This document shows positions 43,594 through 51,928 of a stretch of 64,000 nt of DNA, in pieces (within the stretch, counting starts at the first letter, position 1; every line of letters begins with the position of its first letter). The DNA comes from Kribbella aluminosa (lineage in GTDB: Bacteria > Actinomycetota > Actinomycetes > Propionibacteriales > Kribbellaceae): the NCBI RefSeq assembly GCF_017876295.1, contig NZ_JAGINT010000001.1:1612001-1676000 (forward strand), given 5' to 3'. A program made the translations under genes and the position numbers. The notes beneath the pieces were generated by a model. It saw only the letters and a program-made list of their open reading frames with translations, was not told the origin of the DNA and ran no database searches.

Positions 43594-44954
43594 AGCGGCT
43601 GCTGGTAGGGGGTGCGGTTCTCGCACTCGGGCTGACGGTGGCTACTCCTGCGCAGGCTGCTACCGGAGCTGTGACAGGTCTGGCTGGCAAGTGCTTGGAC
43701 GTGGCTGCGGCTGGGACTGGGACTGCTGACGGTACGGCGGTTCAGCTGTACGACTGCAACGGGACAGGTGCGCAGCAGTGGTCGCGGTCGAGTGACGGGA
43801 CGCTGCGGGCGCTCGGGAAGTGCCTGGACGTTTCTGGTGGCTCCGTCGCTAACGGTGCCCGGGTGCAGCTGTGGACGTGTAACGGGTCCGCAGCGCAGCA
43901 GTGGACGTACACGTCGGGCCGTGACCTGGTGAACCCGCAGGCGAACAAGTGCCTCGATGTCACGGGCAACAACCCCGCGAACAGTACGCCGGTGCAGCTG
44001 TGGAGCTGTACCGGTGCGGCGAACCAGAAGTGGAACGTGCCGGCGTCGGACGGACCTCCGCCCGCGGGTGGTGCGCCGATGGCGGCAGCGCCGTACCTGT
44101 ATGAAGGCTGGGGTGATCCGCCGGACCCGGCGACGGTGATGAACGCGACCGGGGTGAAGTGGTTCACGATGGCGTTCATCCTGTCCAACGGCTACTGCAA
44201 CCCGCAGTGGGACGGCGGACGGCCGCTGACCGGCGGGGTCGACCAGCAGGCGATCAGCACGATCCGCGCGAACGGCGGCGACGTGGTGGTGTCGTTCGGC
44301 GGGTGGTCCGGGAACAAGCTGGGCCAGAGCTGCGGTACGGCGGGTGAGCTGGCGGCGGCGTACCAGAAGGTGATCGACGCGTTGTCGCTGAAGGCGATCG
44401 ACATCGACATCGAGGACCAGGAGATGGCGCAGCCGGCTGTCCGGCAGAAGGTCATCGACGCGCTGAAGATCGTCGAGCAGAACAACGCCGGGATCACGAC
44501 GTACCTGACCTTCGGCACGACGCAGTCCGGGCCGGACGGCGACGGGCAGGACCTGATCCACCGCGGCGCGGCGTTCGGGCTGAACCTGGACGGCTGGGTG
44601 ATCATGCCGTTCGACTTCGGCGGCGGGTCGACGAACATGGGGACGCTGACGCAGCAGGCGGCGGACGGGCTGAAGAACGCGGTCAAGTCGGCGTACGGGC
44701 TGACCGACGACGCGGCGTACCGCAGGATCGGCATCTCCTCCATCAACGGCCTGACCGACCAGGCGGGAGAACGCGTCAACCTGTCCGACTTCGAGTCCAA
44801 CCTCGCCTACGCCGCCCAGCACCACCTGGCCCGCTTCACCTACTGGTCCACCAACCGCGACCGCCCCTGCACCGGCGGCAGCGCCGACAGTTGCTCCGGC
44901 ATCGCCCAGAATCCGTGGGACTTCTCGAAGGTGATCGGGCGGTACGCCGGGTAG
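43590..44954 (+). CDS. secreted GH18 chitinase-type protein with N-terminal ricin-type lectin domain
   Basis: A 454-residue protein. GTG start with signal peptide (LLVGGAVLALGLTVATPAQA), then a ricin trefoil (about 25-150) almost identical in its repeats to those of the two preceding enzymes, then a GH18 barrel. SFGG and DIDIE (Asp271, Asp273, Glu275) carry the SxGG and DxDxE motifs, so chitinase activity is expected; the barrel resembles the bacterial type with YLYEGWGDPP at its start. Domain order is the reverse of GH16 and GH30. Translation is coupled to the GH30 gene. Confidence 0.9.
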   Translation: MKRLLVGGAVLALGLTVATPAQAATGAVTGLAGKCLDVAAAGTGTADGTAVQLYDCNGTGAQQWSRSSDGTLRALGKCLDVSGGSVANGARVQLWTCNGSAAQQWTYTSGRDLVNPQANKCLDVTGNNPANSTPVQLWSCTGAANQKWNVPASDGPPPAGGAPMAAAPYLYEGWGDPPDPATVMNATGVKWFTMAFILSNGYCNPQWDGGRPLTGGVDQQAISTIRANGGDVVVSFGGWSGNKLGQSCGTAGELAAAYQKVIDALSLKAIDIDIEDQEMAQPAVRQKVIDALKIVEQNNAGITTYLTFGTTQSGPDGDGQDLIHRGAAFGLNLDGWVIMPFDFGGGSTNMGTLTQQAADGLKNAVKSAYGLTDDAAYRRIGISSINGLTDQAGERVNLSDFESNLAYAAQHHLARFTYWSTNRDRPCTGGSADSCSGIAQNPWDFSKVIGRYAG

Positions 44955-44961
44955 GGCGCGT

Positions 44962-44993
44962 TTGACCCTCCTGTAGCCGGAGGGTGGAAGCTA
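44962..44993 (+). promoter_or_regulatory. MerR-type promoter with operator
   Basis: TTGACC (44962-44967) is followed by a dyad ACCCTCC-7-GGAGGGT (44965-44985) filling a long (about 19-20 bp) spacer, then AAGCTA. That is the classic over-long MerR spacer. The start codon at 45000 is where the transcript would begin, so a leaderless message is likely. Confidence 0.6.
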
Positions 44994-44999
44994 GGGCAC

Positions 45000-45815
45000 A
45001 TGACGGCGACGGTGACGGTGGGGGAGTTTTCGCGACTTACCCACCTGAGTGTGAAGACCCTGCACCACTACCACGAGATCGGCCTGCTCGCGCCGGTGTC
45101 GGTGGATACTTCGTCCGGGTATCGGCGGTACGGGACCGGACAGGTGGAGACCGCCCTGCTGATCCGCCGGCTGCGCGAGTTACGGATGCCCTTGCCGGAC
45201 GTGCGGTCCGTCGTCGAGGCGGGTGACGGTGCTGCCCGCGAGGAGACGCTCCGCACGCACCTCGAGCGGATGGAGCAGGAGCTCGCGCACACCCGCGACG
45301 TCGTCACTTCACTCCGCGAACTGCTCACCCCGGGCCGCCCGCTGCTCGACGTGCAGTACCGCTTCATCCCGCCGTTCCGTGCGTACGGCGTCCGCGGTCA
45401 GGTGCTGCGCGACGGGATCGGGCCGTGGTGCGAGTTCGCGTACGGCCGCCTGGGCCAGGTGGCCGGCCACATCAGCGGCACCTCCGGCGCGACGTACAGC
45501 GACGAGTTCTTCACCGAGGACGAGGGCGAGGTGGTCGCGTTCCATCCGGTCCCGCTCGACCAGCCGGCGGCCGACGGCGTCGAGCTCGTCGACCTGCCCG
45601 GCGGGTACTTCGCGATCGCCGTGCACGCGGGCCACATGACCGACTTCGACCGGACGTACGGCGCCCTCGGCAGTCACGTCGCGGAGTACTGCGAGGTCGC
45701 GCCCGGCCCGATCCGTGAGCTGTATCCCATCGGCCCCGGGGACGTCCCCGACCCGGCCGACTACCGAACCGAGGTCTGCTGGCCGATCCAGCGGATCCCT
45801 GTCCTGAAAGGCTGA
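45000..45815 (+). CDS. MerR-family regulator with GyrI-like effector domain
   Basis: A 271-residue BmrR/TipA-like activator. The MerR HTH (VGEFSRLTHLSVKTLHHYHE, GLLAPVSVDTSSGYRRY) leads to a coiled coil (about 75-110), then a GyrI-like ligand domain (about 125-270) with PPFRAYGVRGQV. Effectors of such proteins are small hydrophobic or cationic compounds. The VOC gene follows at 6 bp and is probably co-transcribed. Confidence 0.92.
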   Translation: MTATVTVGEFSRLTHLSVKTLHHYHEIGLLAPVSVDTSSGYRRYGTGQVETALLIRRLRELRMPLPDVRSVVEAGDGAAREETLRTHLERMEQELAHTRDVVTSLRELLTPGRPLLDVQYRFIPPFRAYGVRGQVLRDGIGPWCEFAYGRLGQVAGHISGTSGATYSDEFFTEDEGEVVAFHPVPLDQPAADGVELVDLPGGYFAIAVHAGHMTDFDRTYGALGSHVAEYCEVAPGPIRELYPIGPGDVPDPADYRTEVCWPIQRIPVLKG

Positions 45816-45821
45816 ACACCC

Positions 45822-46169
45822 ATGTCGATCACCCTCGAGAACATCGCCGTCGACTGCGCGAACGCGAAGGCGCTGGCAACCTTCTGGGCCGCCGTACTGT
45901 CGTCCGAAGTGGAGGCCGAGGCCAACGAGTTCTTTGCGACCATCAAGGCGACGGCCGGACCGACGCTGATGTTCCTGCAAGTCCCCGAGCCGCGCACCGG
46001 CAAGAACCGCCTGCACCTCGACCTCGCCACCGCCGACTGGTCCGCCGAGGTCGACCGCCTCGTCGACCTCGGTGCCAAACGCCTCGACGAGCACACCGAG
46101 TACGGCACCCACTGGATCACCCTCGCCGACCCGGAGGGCAACGTCTTCGACCTGGCCGAGCACCACTGA
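45822..46169 (+). CDS. VOC (glyoxalase-like) family protein
   Basis: A 115-residue single-chain VOC fold: strand VDCANAKALATFWAAVL at the start, NRLHLDLAT in the centre and WITLADPEGNVFDLAEHH at the end, with His and Glu in metal-ligand places. It could bind or modify a small toxic compound, in line with the drug-sensor-like MerR gene 6 bp upstream. The substrate is unknown. Confidence 0.85.
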   Translation: MSITLENIAVDCANAKALATFWAAVLSSEVEAEANEFFATIKATAGPTLMFLQVPEPRTGKNRLHLDLATADWSAEVDRLVDLGAKRLDEHTEYGTHWITLADPEGNVFDLAEHH

Positions 46170-46279
46170 GGGCAGCTCGGGTGAGAGATTGCGAGGCACC
46201 GGCTCGAGGAGGAAGGTGAGAACCGTCCGGCGGCGCCGCCGGGGCCTGCGTCCGGGCTACCTGGGTGAAGGTCGATGCC

Positions 46280-47002
46280 TCAGCCTGGTGGGTTGGACTC
46301 GGCGTCGAGGAACAGGTGTACGTCGGGGTGGGTGCGGAGCGCCGTGCCGGGGTGGTCGGGGCCGATCGGCTGGGTGAGGGTGTCGTGCACCGCCTGGCGT
46401 TTGACCGCGCCGGGAACGGAGCCGATCAGGGTGTGGGCGTTCAGCAGGCGGGGAATCGTGACCGTGACCGCGTGCGTCGGTACGTCGGCCAGCGTCGGGA
46501 AGTTGCCCTCGTCGACCTGCTGCCGGCGGCTCGTCTCGTCCAGTGTGACGCGCTTGACCGCGTGCGGGTCGTCGAAGTCCGCGGGCGGATCGTTGAAGGC
46601 GAGATGGCCGTTCACGCCGAGCCCGAACAGCACCAGGTCGAACGGTTCCTCGCCCATGACGTAGCTGTCGGCGTCCGGATTCAGTGGGTGAAAGGTTGCC
46701 TGTGGCACCTTTTCGAGGAAGGTCCGGCGCAGCCAGTTCCGGAACGACTGCGGCGCGTCCGGGCTCAGGCCGACGTACTCGTCCATGTGGAAACAGACGA
46801 CCTTGCTCCAGTCGAGGTCCCGCTCGTCGGCGAGGGCCGTCAGAGTCGCGGTCTGACTCGGCGCGGCCGCGAGCATCACGCGTGCATGGCCCGTCTCCGC
46901 GATCGCCTTCCGGAGTCGTACGGCGGCCTCGGCGGCAGCGGCCCGCCCGAGCTCCCGGCGGTCCGGGAAGCCGCTGACCCGCACCGCATGCTCGACAGTC
47001 AT
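46280..47002 (-). CDS. glucosamine-6-phosphate deaminase-like (NagB/SugarP isomerase) protein
   Basis: A 240-residue NagB-fold protein that by family would convert glucosamine-6-P to fructose-6-P and ammonia. The proton-abstracting Asp is kept (Asp74 in FHMDEYVGL). The ring-opening triad is altered: GLGVNGHLAFNDPP has Asn131 where E. coli NagB has Asp141 and Asp138 where it has Glu148, with His133 kept. So activity may differ. ATG 47002 is chosen over the longer frame, which would cover a perfect inverted repeat. Nearby chitin enzymes (GH18, GH20) make an amino-sugar role plausible. Confidence 0.8.
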   Translation of the reverse strand: MTVEHAVRVSGFPDRRELGRAAAAEAAVRLRKAIAETGHARVMLAAAPSQTATLTALADERDLDWSKVVCFHMDEYVGLSPDAPQSFRNWLRRTFLEKVPQATFHPLNPDADSYVMGEEPFDLVLFGLGVNGHLAFNDPPADFDDPHAVKRVTLDETSRRQQVDEGNFPTLADVPTHAVTVTIPRLLNAHTLIGSVPGAVKRQAVHDTLTQPIGPDHPGTALRTHPDVHLFLDAESNPPG

Positions 47003-47033
47003 ACGCAAAGCCTCGCACAATTCCGCCTGCCGC

Positions 47034-47092
47034 ACTTTGAGAAGCCACCAACCGGATTTCCGCTCCGGACATGGTTGGTGGCTTCTCAAAGT
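47034..47092. repeat. perfect 20-bp inverted repeat upstream of the nagB-like gene
   Basis: ACTTTGAGAAGCCACCAACC (47034-47053) and its exact complement (47073-47092) flank a 19-nt loop. It lies 32 bp before the NagB-like start and 92 bp before the divergent reductase gene. Too long and too perfect for an ordinary operator; no U-run. Confidence 0.7.
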
Positions 47093-47183
47093 AGTCACCG
47101 CAACCCGCACGTGGCCGTGCAGCCGCCTGGGTCGGGCTGTGGGGGCGTTCGGATGCTGAGAAAGTCAAGTTGGGGGATCGACT

Positions 47184-47855
47184 TTGTCTACTCTCGAAGC
47201 AGGAGTTGCCGCCGAGATTCAGGAGATGGGTCAGATGCCGTCAGTCGCGTTCGAGTCGCAGGGTGGGCCCGAGGCCGGGTCACCGGTGTGGCCGCAGGCC
47301 GTGGTCACGGTGGTGGGTAATCCGCGCGCCGGTTCGCGGACGGCGGCCGCCGCGGCGTCGGTCGCGGAGTTGCTCGCCTCCGAGCTCGGTACGCCGTACC
47401 GGATCGACGAGCTGATCGACCTGGTGACGTTCGCGCCGGCGATCTTCCAGGGCGAGCACGCGGACGCCGACGCGCAGGCCGCGCTGGAGAGCGCGGTCGA
47501 CCAGGTGTCCGCCGCGTCCGTGATCGTGGTCGCGACCCCGGTCTACAAAGGCAGCTACACCGGCCTGCTGAAGAGTTTCCTCGACGTACTGCGGCCCTCG
47601 GCGCTGGCCGGTGCGGTGGTGATCCCGGTGACGGTGTCCGCCGCCCCGAGCCACAAGCTCCTCGCCGACCAGCACCTGCGCCCGGTCCTGGCCGAGCTGG
47701 GCGCGAGCGTCCCGGTGCCCGGCGTGATCCTCGAGGAGCGCGACCTGGAGGACCTGCAGGTCGTCCTCTCCACCTGGATCCGGACGAACGCCGTCATCAT
47801 CCAGGCCACGACGATCGCTCTCCAGCCGGTCCCCGAACCCACACCAGCGCGCTAG
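47184..47855 (+). CDS. NAD(P)H-dependent FMN reductase family protein
   Basis: A 223-residue flavodoxin-like reductase: VVTVVGNPRAGSRTAAAAAS is the FMN phosphate loop, and VVATPVYKGSYTGLLKSFLD the second conserved loop. Members reduce FMN for monooxygenases or reduce quinones and azo compounds. TTG 47184 has GGGGGA upstream; ATG 47235 (after AGGAG) would remove 17 less-conserved residues. It abuts the FtsX gene end to end (stop 47855, next 47856) in convergent orientation. Confidence 0.82.
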   Translation: MSTLEAGVAAEIQEMGQMPSVAFESQGGPEAGSPVWPQAVVTVVGNPRAGSRTAAAAASVAELLASELGTPYRIDELIDLVTFAPAIFQGEHADADAQAALESAVDQVSAASVIVVATPVYKGSYTGLLKSFLDVLRPSALAGAVVIPVTVSAAPSHKLLADQHLRPVLAELGASVPVPGVILEERDLEDLQVVLSTWIRTNAVIIQATTIALQPVPEPTPAR

Positions 47856-50351
47856 CTAGTCGGCGTGGGTGGGGTGGGTGGGGGAGTGGCGGAGGGCGGC
47901 GGTTGCCGGGACGAGCGTGGAGCCGAAGGTGAGTACGGCGGCTGCGCCTGCGATGGCCAGGTAGATCCAGGCGGGACCGGTGGGGATCGCGCTGCCGGAG
48001 ACCTTGGACGAGAACGGGAGCAGGCAGGCCAGCGCCACCGCCGTACCGAGCGTGATGCCGATCAGCGTGACCAGTGTGCTCTCAGTGGTGAGCATCCGTA
48101 GTACCTGGAAGCGGGTGGAACCGGTCAGCCGTTGGAGGGCGAACTCGCGGCGGCGGCGCAGGGTCGTCGACACCAGCGTGTTGACGACCGAGACTGCCGT
48201 GTACGCGATCAGCATGCCGACCAGCATGTAGTTGACCCACGCCTGCGTCTGCAGGTCCTCGACGTTCGTGGCGACGAGTGCGCTGCGGTCTGCCACCTGG
48301 ACGCCGGGGTGGACGGCCGCGAGTCTGGCGAGCGCCGGTCGTACGTCGGCACCAGGCGAGGCGCGGACCAGGATCTGCTTGGTGAGACCGTCGGTGGTGT
48401 GCGCGGCGACCAGTGACGCGGGGAGCATGATCGTTTCGTACCCGCGTTCGGCGGCGAACGTCCCGACGATCCGCAGCTTCACGGTGGTCCCGTCGCCGAG
48501 CGTCATCGTGATGTCCGAGCCGACGCCGCGGCCGGTCTTGGACGCCATGCTGTCCGGTACGGCGGCCGTCAGCCCGCTCAGGCCGGAGAGCGATCCGGCG
48601 GTCAGTCGTACGGGCGCCGTACCGTCGGCACCTTGTGCGTCGACGCCGACCACCGGTACACCGTCCTCGTCGAACGGGGCGTTGCGCGGGTCGTCGACGG
48701 CGCCCATGCTGCGGACGTACGCCGAGGCGCTCGCGACGCCGGGTACTGCGCGGACCTGTTGGAGGACCTTCGGGGAGAGGCCGGCGTCCGACACCAGTAC
48801 GGCGTCTGCACGGAGGTCGCGGGTGAATGCCTCCGAGGATGCGTGGACCTGGGTGGTCTGCATGTACAGGTTCGCGGTCGAGATACCGACGGCAAGCATC
48901 ACAGGGACTACTGCTGCCGAAAGGGCGACCGAGCGGGCCGAGAGGTTCCGGATCGCGAGGCGTCCGTTGACTCGGGTCAGCGCCTGGATCGGCCAGCGCC
49001 AGAACGCCAGTACGGACTTGGTCCAGAACGGGCCGAGGAGGGCGACGCCGATTGCCCAGCAGAGGACGGACGGGCCGGCAGTCGAGGCGGCGAGCGGGCC
49101 GCTCATGACGGTTGCGGTGACGATCAGCAGGGCGAGTCCGCCGCCGAGAGCGACCAGGCCGAGGAACAGACGGATCCAGCTGAACCATTTGCGTTGCAGC
49201 GAGGCCTCGGCGAGGGCTTCGATCGGGCGGATCTTGGCGGACTTCCGGGCGGCGATCAGGGCCGCTCCGATGGCGGCGAGTACTGCGGCGCCGGCGCCGG
49301 CGGCGAACGGGATCCAGCCCTGGGAGAACTCGATGACCGGGGAGGCGACGCCGTGGGCGCCGAGCTGGTCGAAGAGGAAGCGGCCGAGGAAGATGCCGGG
49401 TAGGCAGCCGAGTACGACGGCGGGCAGCGAGACCAGCAGGGCTTCGCCGAGGATCATCCGGCGTACCTGTCCGGGGGTGGTGCCGATGCCGCGGAGGAGG
49501 GCGAACTCGCGCTCGCGATGCTGCGCGGCGAGGGCCAGCGTGGAGGCGACGACGAACATCATCGTCATGGTCGCGATACCGCCGAAGGAGCCGGCGATCG
49601 CGATCAGGGCGGTCCGGTGGGATTCGGCGTCGGGGTGCTCGGCGAGGCCGCGGTCGACGCCGGTGGTGACTGTCAGGTCGGTGTCGATCGCCTGCAGGTT
49701 CTTCCGTACGGCGTCGAGGTCGGTGCCGGGAGCAACTTGTACGCCGACATCGGCGAAGCGCTCCGGATTGCGGACGAGGTGTGCGGCATCAGCGTCGGAG
49801 AAGAACGCGTGCCCCGCCGGGCCGCCCGCCAGCCCGCTGATGGTGAAGGTGCGCGGTTCTCCGTTGATCAGAAACGTGAGGGACCTACCTATCGTCCCCG
49901 ACGGAACAACCACCTCCCCGGACAGCGGCGCACGCCCAGCACTGAGGTGGTAGGGCGCAAGCACCGCCGACGACCAGTTGTGGCCCTCGGCAACCGTCGG
50001 CGCCGCGCTCGCGCCGCGCGCGGCCGCGGTGGTGGTGGCGGTGAAGCTGTAGTCGCCGGTGGCGGAGGTGACGCCTGGTACTGAACGGATTTGGGGGAGG
50101 AGGTTGACCGGGACCCCTACGCGTTCGGGGAGGGGAGTGGCGTCTTCGGCGCCGGGGCGGAGGTGGGACTGTTTGCCGGTGAGGACGAGGGCGGATGCGG
50201 CCAGGCGTTGGGGTTCGACGTTCGAGCGGATGCCGGTTTCCATCAGGCCGCCGCACGCCATCACGATCGCCGTACCGAAGACGACCGCGACGAACGTCGC
50301 CAGGAATCCACTCTTGCGATAGCGCAACGTGCGGAGCGCGAGCCGCATCAT
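47856..50351 (-). CDS. FtsX/MacB-type ABC transporter permease
   Basis: An 831-residue membrane protein with two FtsX units. Helix 1 (about 12-35) leads to a large extracytoplasmic MacB-like domain (about 50-235), a cluster of helices (about 250-420), a second external domain (about 460-690) and three C-terminal helices (about 700-825). FALLRGIGTTPGQVRRMILG and FALQRLTGSTRFQVLRMLTT are the paired coupling-helix motifs. ATG 50351 overlaps the ATPase stop (ATGA). Such pairs export peptides, lipids or drugs, or sense antimicrobial peptides. Confidence 0.92.
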   Translation of the reverse strand: MMRLALRTLRYRKSGFLATFVAVVFGTAIVMACGGLMETGIRSNVEPQRLAASALVLTGKQSHLRPGAEDATPLPERVGVPVNLLPQIRSVPGVTSATGDYSFTATTTAAARGASAAPTVAEGHNWSSAVLAPYHLSAGRAPLSGEVVVPSGTIGRSLTFLINGEPRTFTISGLAGGPAGHAFFSDADAAHLVRNPERFADVGVQVAPGTDLDAVRKNLQAIDTDLTVTTGVDRGLAEHPDAESHRTALIAIAGSFGGIATMTMMFVVASTLALAAQHREREFALLRGIGTTPGQVRRMILGEALLVSLPAVVLGCLPGIFLGRFLFDQLGAHGVASPVIEFSQGWIPFAAGAGAAVLAAIGAALIAARKSAKIRPIEALAEASLQRKWFSWIRLFLGLVALGGGLALLIVTATVMSGPLAASTAGPSVLCWAIGVALLGPFWTKSVLAFWRWPIQALTRVNGRLAIRNLSARSVALSAAVVPVMLAVGISTANLYMQTTQVHASSEAFTRDLRADAVLVSDAGLSPKVLQQVRAVPGVASASAYVRSMGAVDDPRNAPFDEDGVPVVGVDAQGADGTAPVRLTAGSLSGLSGLTAAVPDSMASKTGRGVGSDITMTLGDGTTVKLRIVGTFAAERGYETIMLPASLVAAHTTDGLTKQILVRASPGADVRPALARLAAVHPGVQVADRSALVATNVEDLQTQAWVNYMLVGMLIAYTAVSVVNTLVSTTLRRRREFALQRLTGSTRFQVLRMLTTESTLVTLIGITLGTAVALACLLPFSSKVSGSAIPTGPAWIYLAIAGAAAVLTFGSTLVPATAALRHSPTHPTHAD

Positions 50352-51133
50352 CCCGCCACGACCTGCAGGTTCGAGCGGGCGCCGAGGTGCGTCATCCGGT
50401 CGGCCACCTGCTCCGCGGTGGGCTCGGTCAGGCTGCCGGCCAGTACGCCGTCGGCGAGGAACACCACCTGGTCGGCGTACGACGCGGCGACCGGGTCGTG
50501 CGTGACCATCACCACCGTCTGGCCCTGCGTCCGGACCGGCTCGCGGAGCAGTTCGAGTACGTCGGCAGCGGTCTGGGTGTCGAGCGCACCGGTCGGCTCG
50601 TCCGCGAAGATCACCGCCGGACGCGCGACCAGCGCACGGGCGATCGCGACCCGCTGCTGCTGACCGCCGGACAACTCGCTCGGGCGGTGGTTGTACCGAT
50701 CACCGAGGCCGACGCGCTCCAGCACCTGGCGTACGGCGGCCTTGTCCGTACGGCGGCCGTCGAGCTCCTGCGGCAGGCAGACGTTCTGCCAGACGTTCAA
50801 CGTGGGCAGCAGATTGAAGGACTGGAACACGAACCCGATCCGCTCCCGCCGGAGCTCGGTCAGCTTCCGCTCGCTCAACCCGGCCAGCGGCTGCCCGTCG
50901 ATGGACACGCTGCCCGAGGTCGGGCGGTCGAGCCCCGCGGCGCAGTGCAGGAACGTACTCTTGCCGGACCCGGACGGCCCCATCACCGCGGTGAACGTCC
51001 CGGGGGCGAACTTCATCGAGATCCCGTTCAGCGCCGTCACCGCGTTCCCGCCGCGGCCGTACACGCGACGTACCTCCTGCAGGACGACCGAGTACCCGGT
51101 CCCGTCGACTGCTTCCTGCGTCCGTTTCCTCAT
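50348..51133 (-). CDS. ABC transporter ATP-binding protein (LolD/MacB type)
   Basis: A 261-residue ATPase with Walker A GPSGSGKST, signature LSGGQQQRV, Walker B VIFADEPTGALD and the LolD-type FQSFNLLPTLNVWQNV. ATG 51133 is preferred to the in-frame codon at 51154. It is the first gene of the exporter operon and is followed by the FtsX permease; a TetR gene lies upstream in the same direction and may control the exporter. Confidence 0.93.
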   Translation of the reverse strand: MRKRTQEAVDGTGYSVVLQEVRRVYGRGGNAVTALNGISMKFAPGTFTAVMGPSGSGKSTFLHCAAGLDRPTSGSVSIDGQPLAGLSERKLTELRRERIGFVFQSFNLLPTLNVWQNVCLPQELDGRRTDKAAVRQVLERVGLGDRYNHRPSELSGGQQQRVAIARALVARPAVIFADEPTGALDTQTAADVLELLREPVRTQGQTVVMVTHDPVAASYADQVVFLADGVLAGSLTEPTAEQVADRMTHLGARSNLQVVAG

Positions 51134-51211
51134 GCCGTCGACGCTACGGAGCAACGGCGTACCGGCCGAGGGTGCTGGACCGCCGTACGAGGTGGGTGAA
51201 AGTCCACCCCG

Positions 51212-51808
51212 CTACGAACGCAGCAGCGCCCGCAGTCCCTCGGTGTAGCTCTCGGGTGTCACGTCCCCGATCAGCAGCCGCTGGATGATGAACCCGGGCA
51301 GGGTGCCGAACAGGACCTGCGCGATGTACGCCGGGTCCGCGTCGGCGTCGACCGTGCCGTCGGCCTGGGCGCGCCGGGCGACGGCCACGAAGTGCTCGCG
51401 CAGTTGCGTGTACTTGTCCACCGCGGTCGCCTTGACCGCCGGGTTTCGCAGCGACTCGGCCCAGGCCTGCACCGCCACCCGGGTGACGTCGCCGCCGGGC
51501 CGTTCCGCGATCACCACGACGTGCTTGAGTGCCGCCTCCAGCGCGGTCAGTGGAGTCAGCGGACCCTCGGAGGCGAGGATCTTCTCGAACAGCTCGTCGA
51601 TCGCGCTCAGCGCGTCCTCGGCGATCGCCGCGACGATCTCCTCCTTGCTCTTGAAGTACCCGTAGACAGCGCCCGCGGAGAGCCCGGACGCGCGGATCAC
51701 GTCCGCCATCGTCGTCTTGTGGAAGCCCTCCTCGAGCACACAGGTACGGGCCGCCGCGACGATCTGCGCACGGCGCGCCAGCCGGTGTTCCTCGGTGACC
51801 TTGGGCAC
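51212..51808 (-). CDS. TetR-family transcriptional regulator
   Basis: A 198-residue repressor. N-terminal HTH about 15-60 (VLEEGFHKTTMADVIRASGL, SAGAVYGYFKSKEEI); helical ligand and dimerisation core after that, with the common C-terminal TetR_C layout. GTG 51808. Two nearly identical dyads (51825-51836 and 51879-51890) lie in the spacer to the divergent membrane-protein gene, so it should control itself and that gene, and perhaps the exporter behind it. Confidence 0.92.
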   Translation of the reverse strand: MPKVTEEHRLARRAQIVAAARTCVLEEGFHKTTMADVIRASGLSAGAVYGYFKSKEEIVAAIAEDALSAIDELFEKILASEGPLTPLTALEAALKHVVVIAERPGGDVTRVAVQAWAESLRNPAVKATAVDKYTQLREHFVAVARRAQADGTVDADADPAYIAQVLFGTLPGFIIQRLLIGDVTPESYTEGLRALLRS

Positions 51809-51824
51809 GTCCGCAACATAAAAC

Positions 51825-51836
51825 GAATGTCCGTTC
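51825..51836. promoter_or_regulatory. TetR operator candidate 1
   Basis: GAATGTCCGTTC, a dyad of the form GAAYG-NN-CRTTC, 17 bp upstream of the TetR start. Confidence 0.55.
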
Positions 51837-51878
51837 TTGACAAGCCGACGACCCGTTTGCCACGCTCGGAATCATAAA

Positions 51879-51890
51879 GAACGATCATTC
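51879..51890. promoter_or_regulatory. TetR operator candidate 2
   Basis: GAACGATCATTC, same dyad in the opposite orientation with matching flanks (AAAGAACG...CATTCG.TTT), 39 bp before the divergent membrane-protein gene. Confidence 0.55.
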
Positions 51891-51928
51891 GGTTTTAATC
51901 TCAGAGTTGTCCGAGGGAGAGTCCCGCC

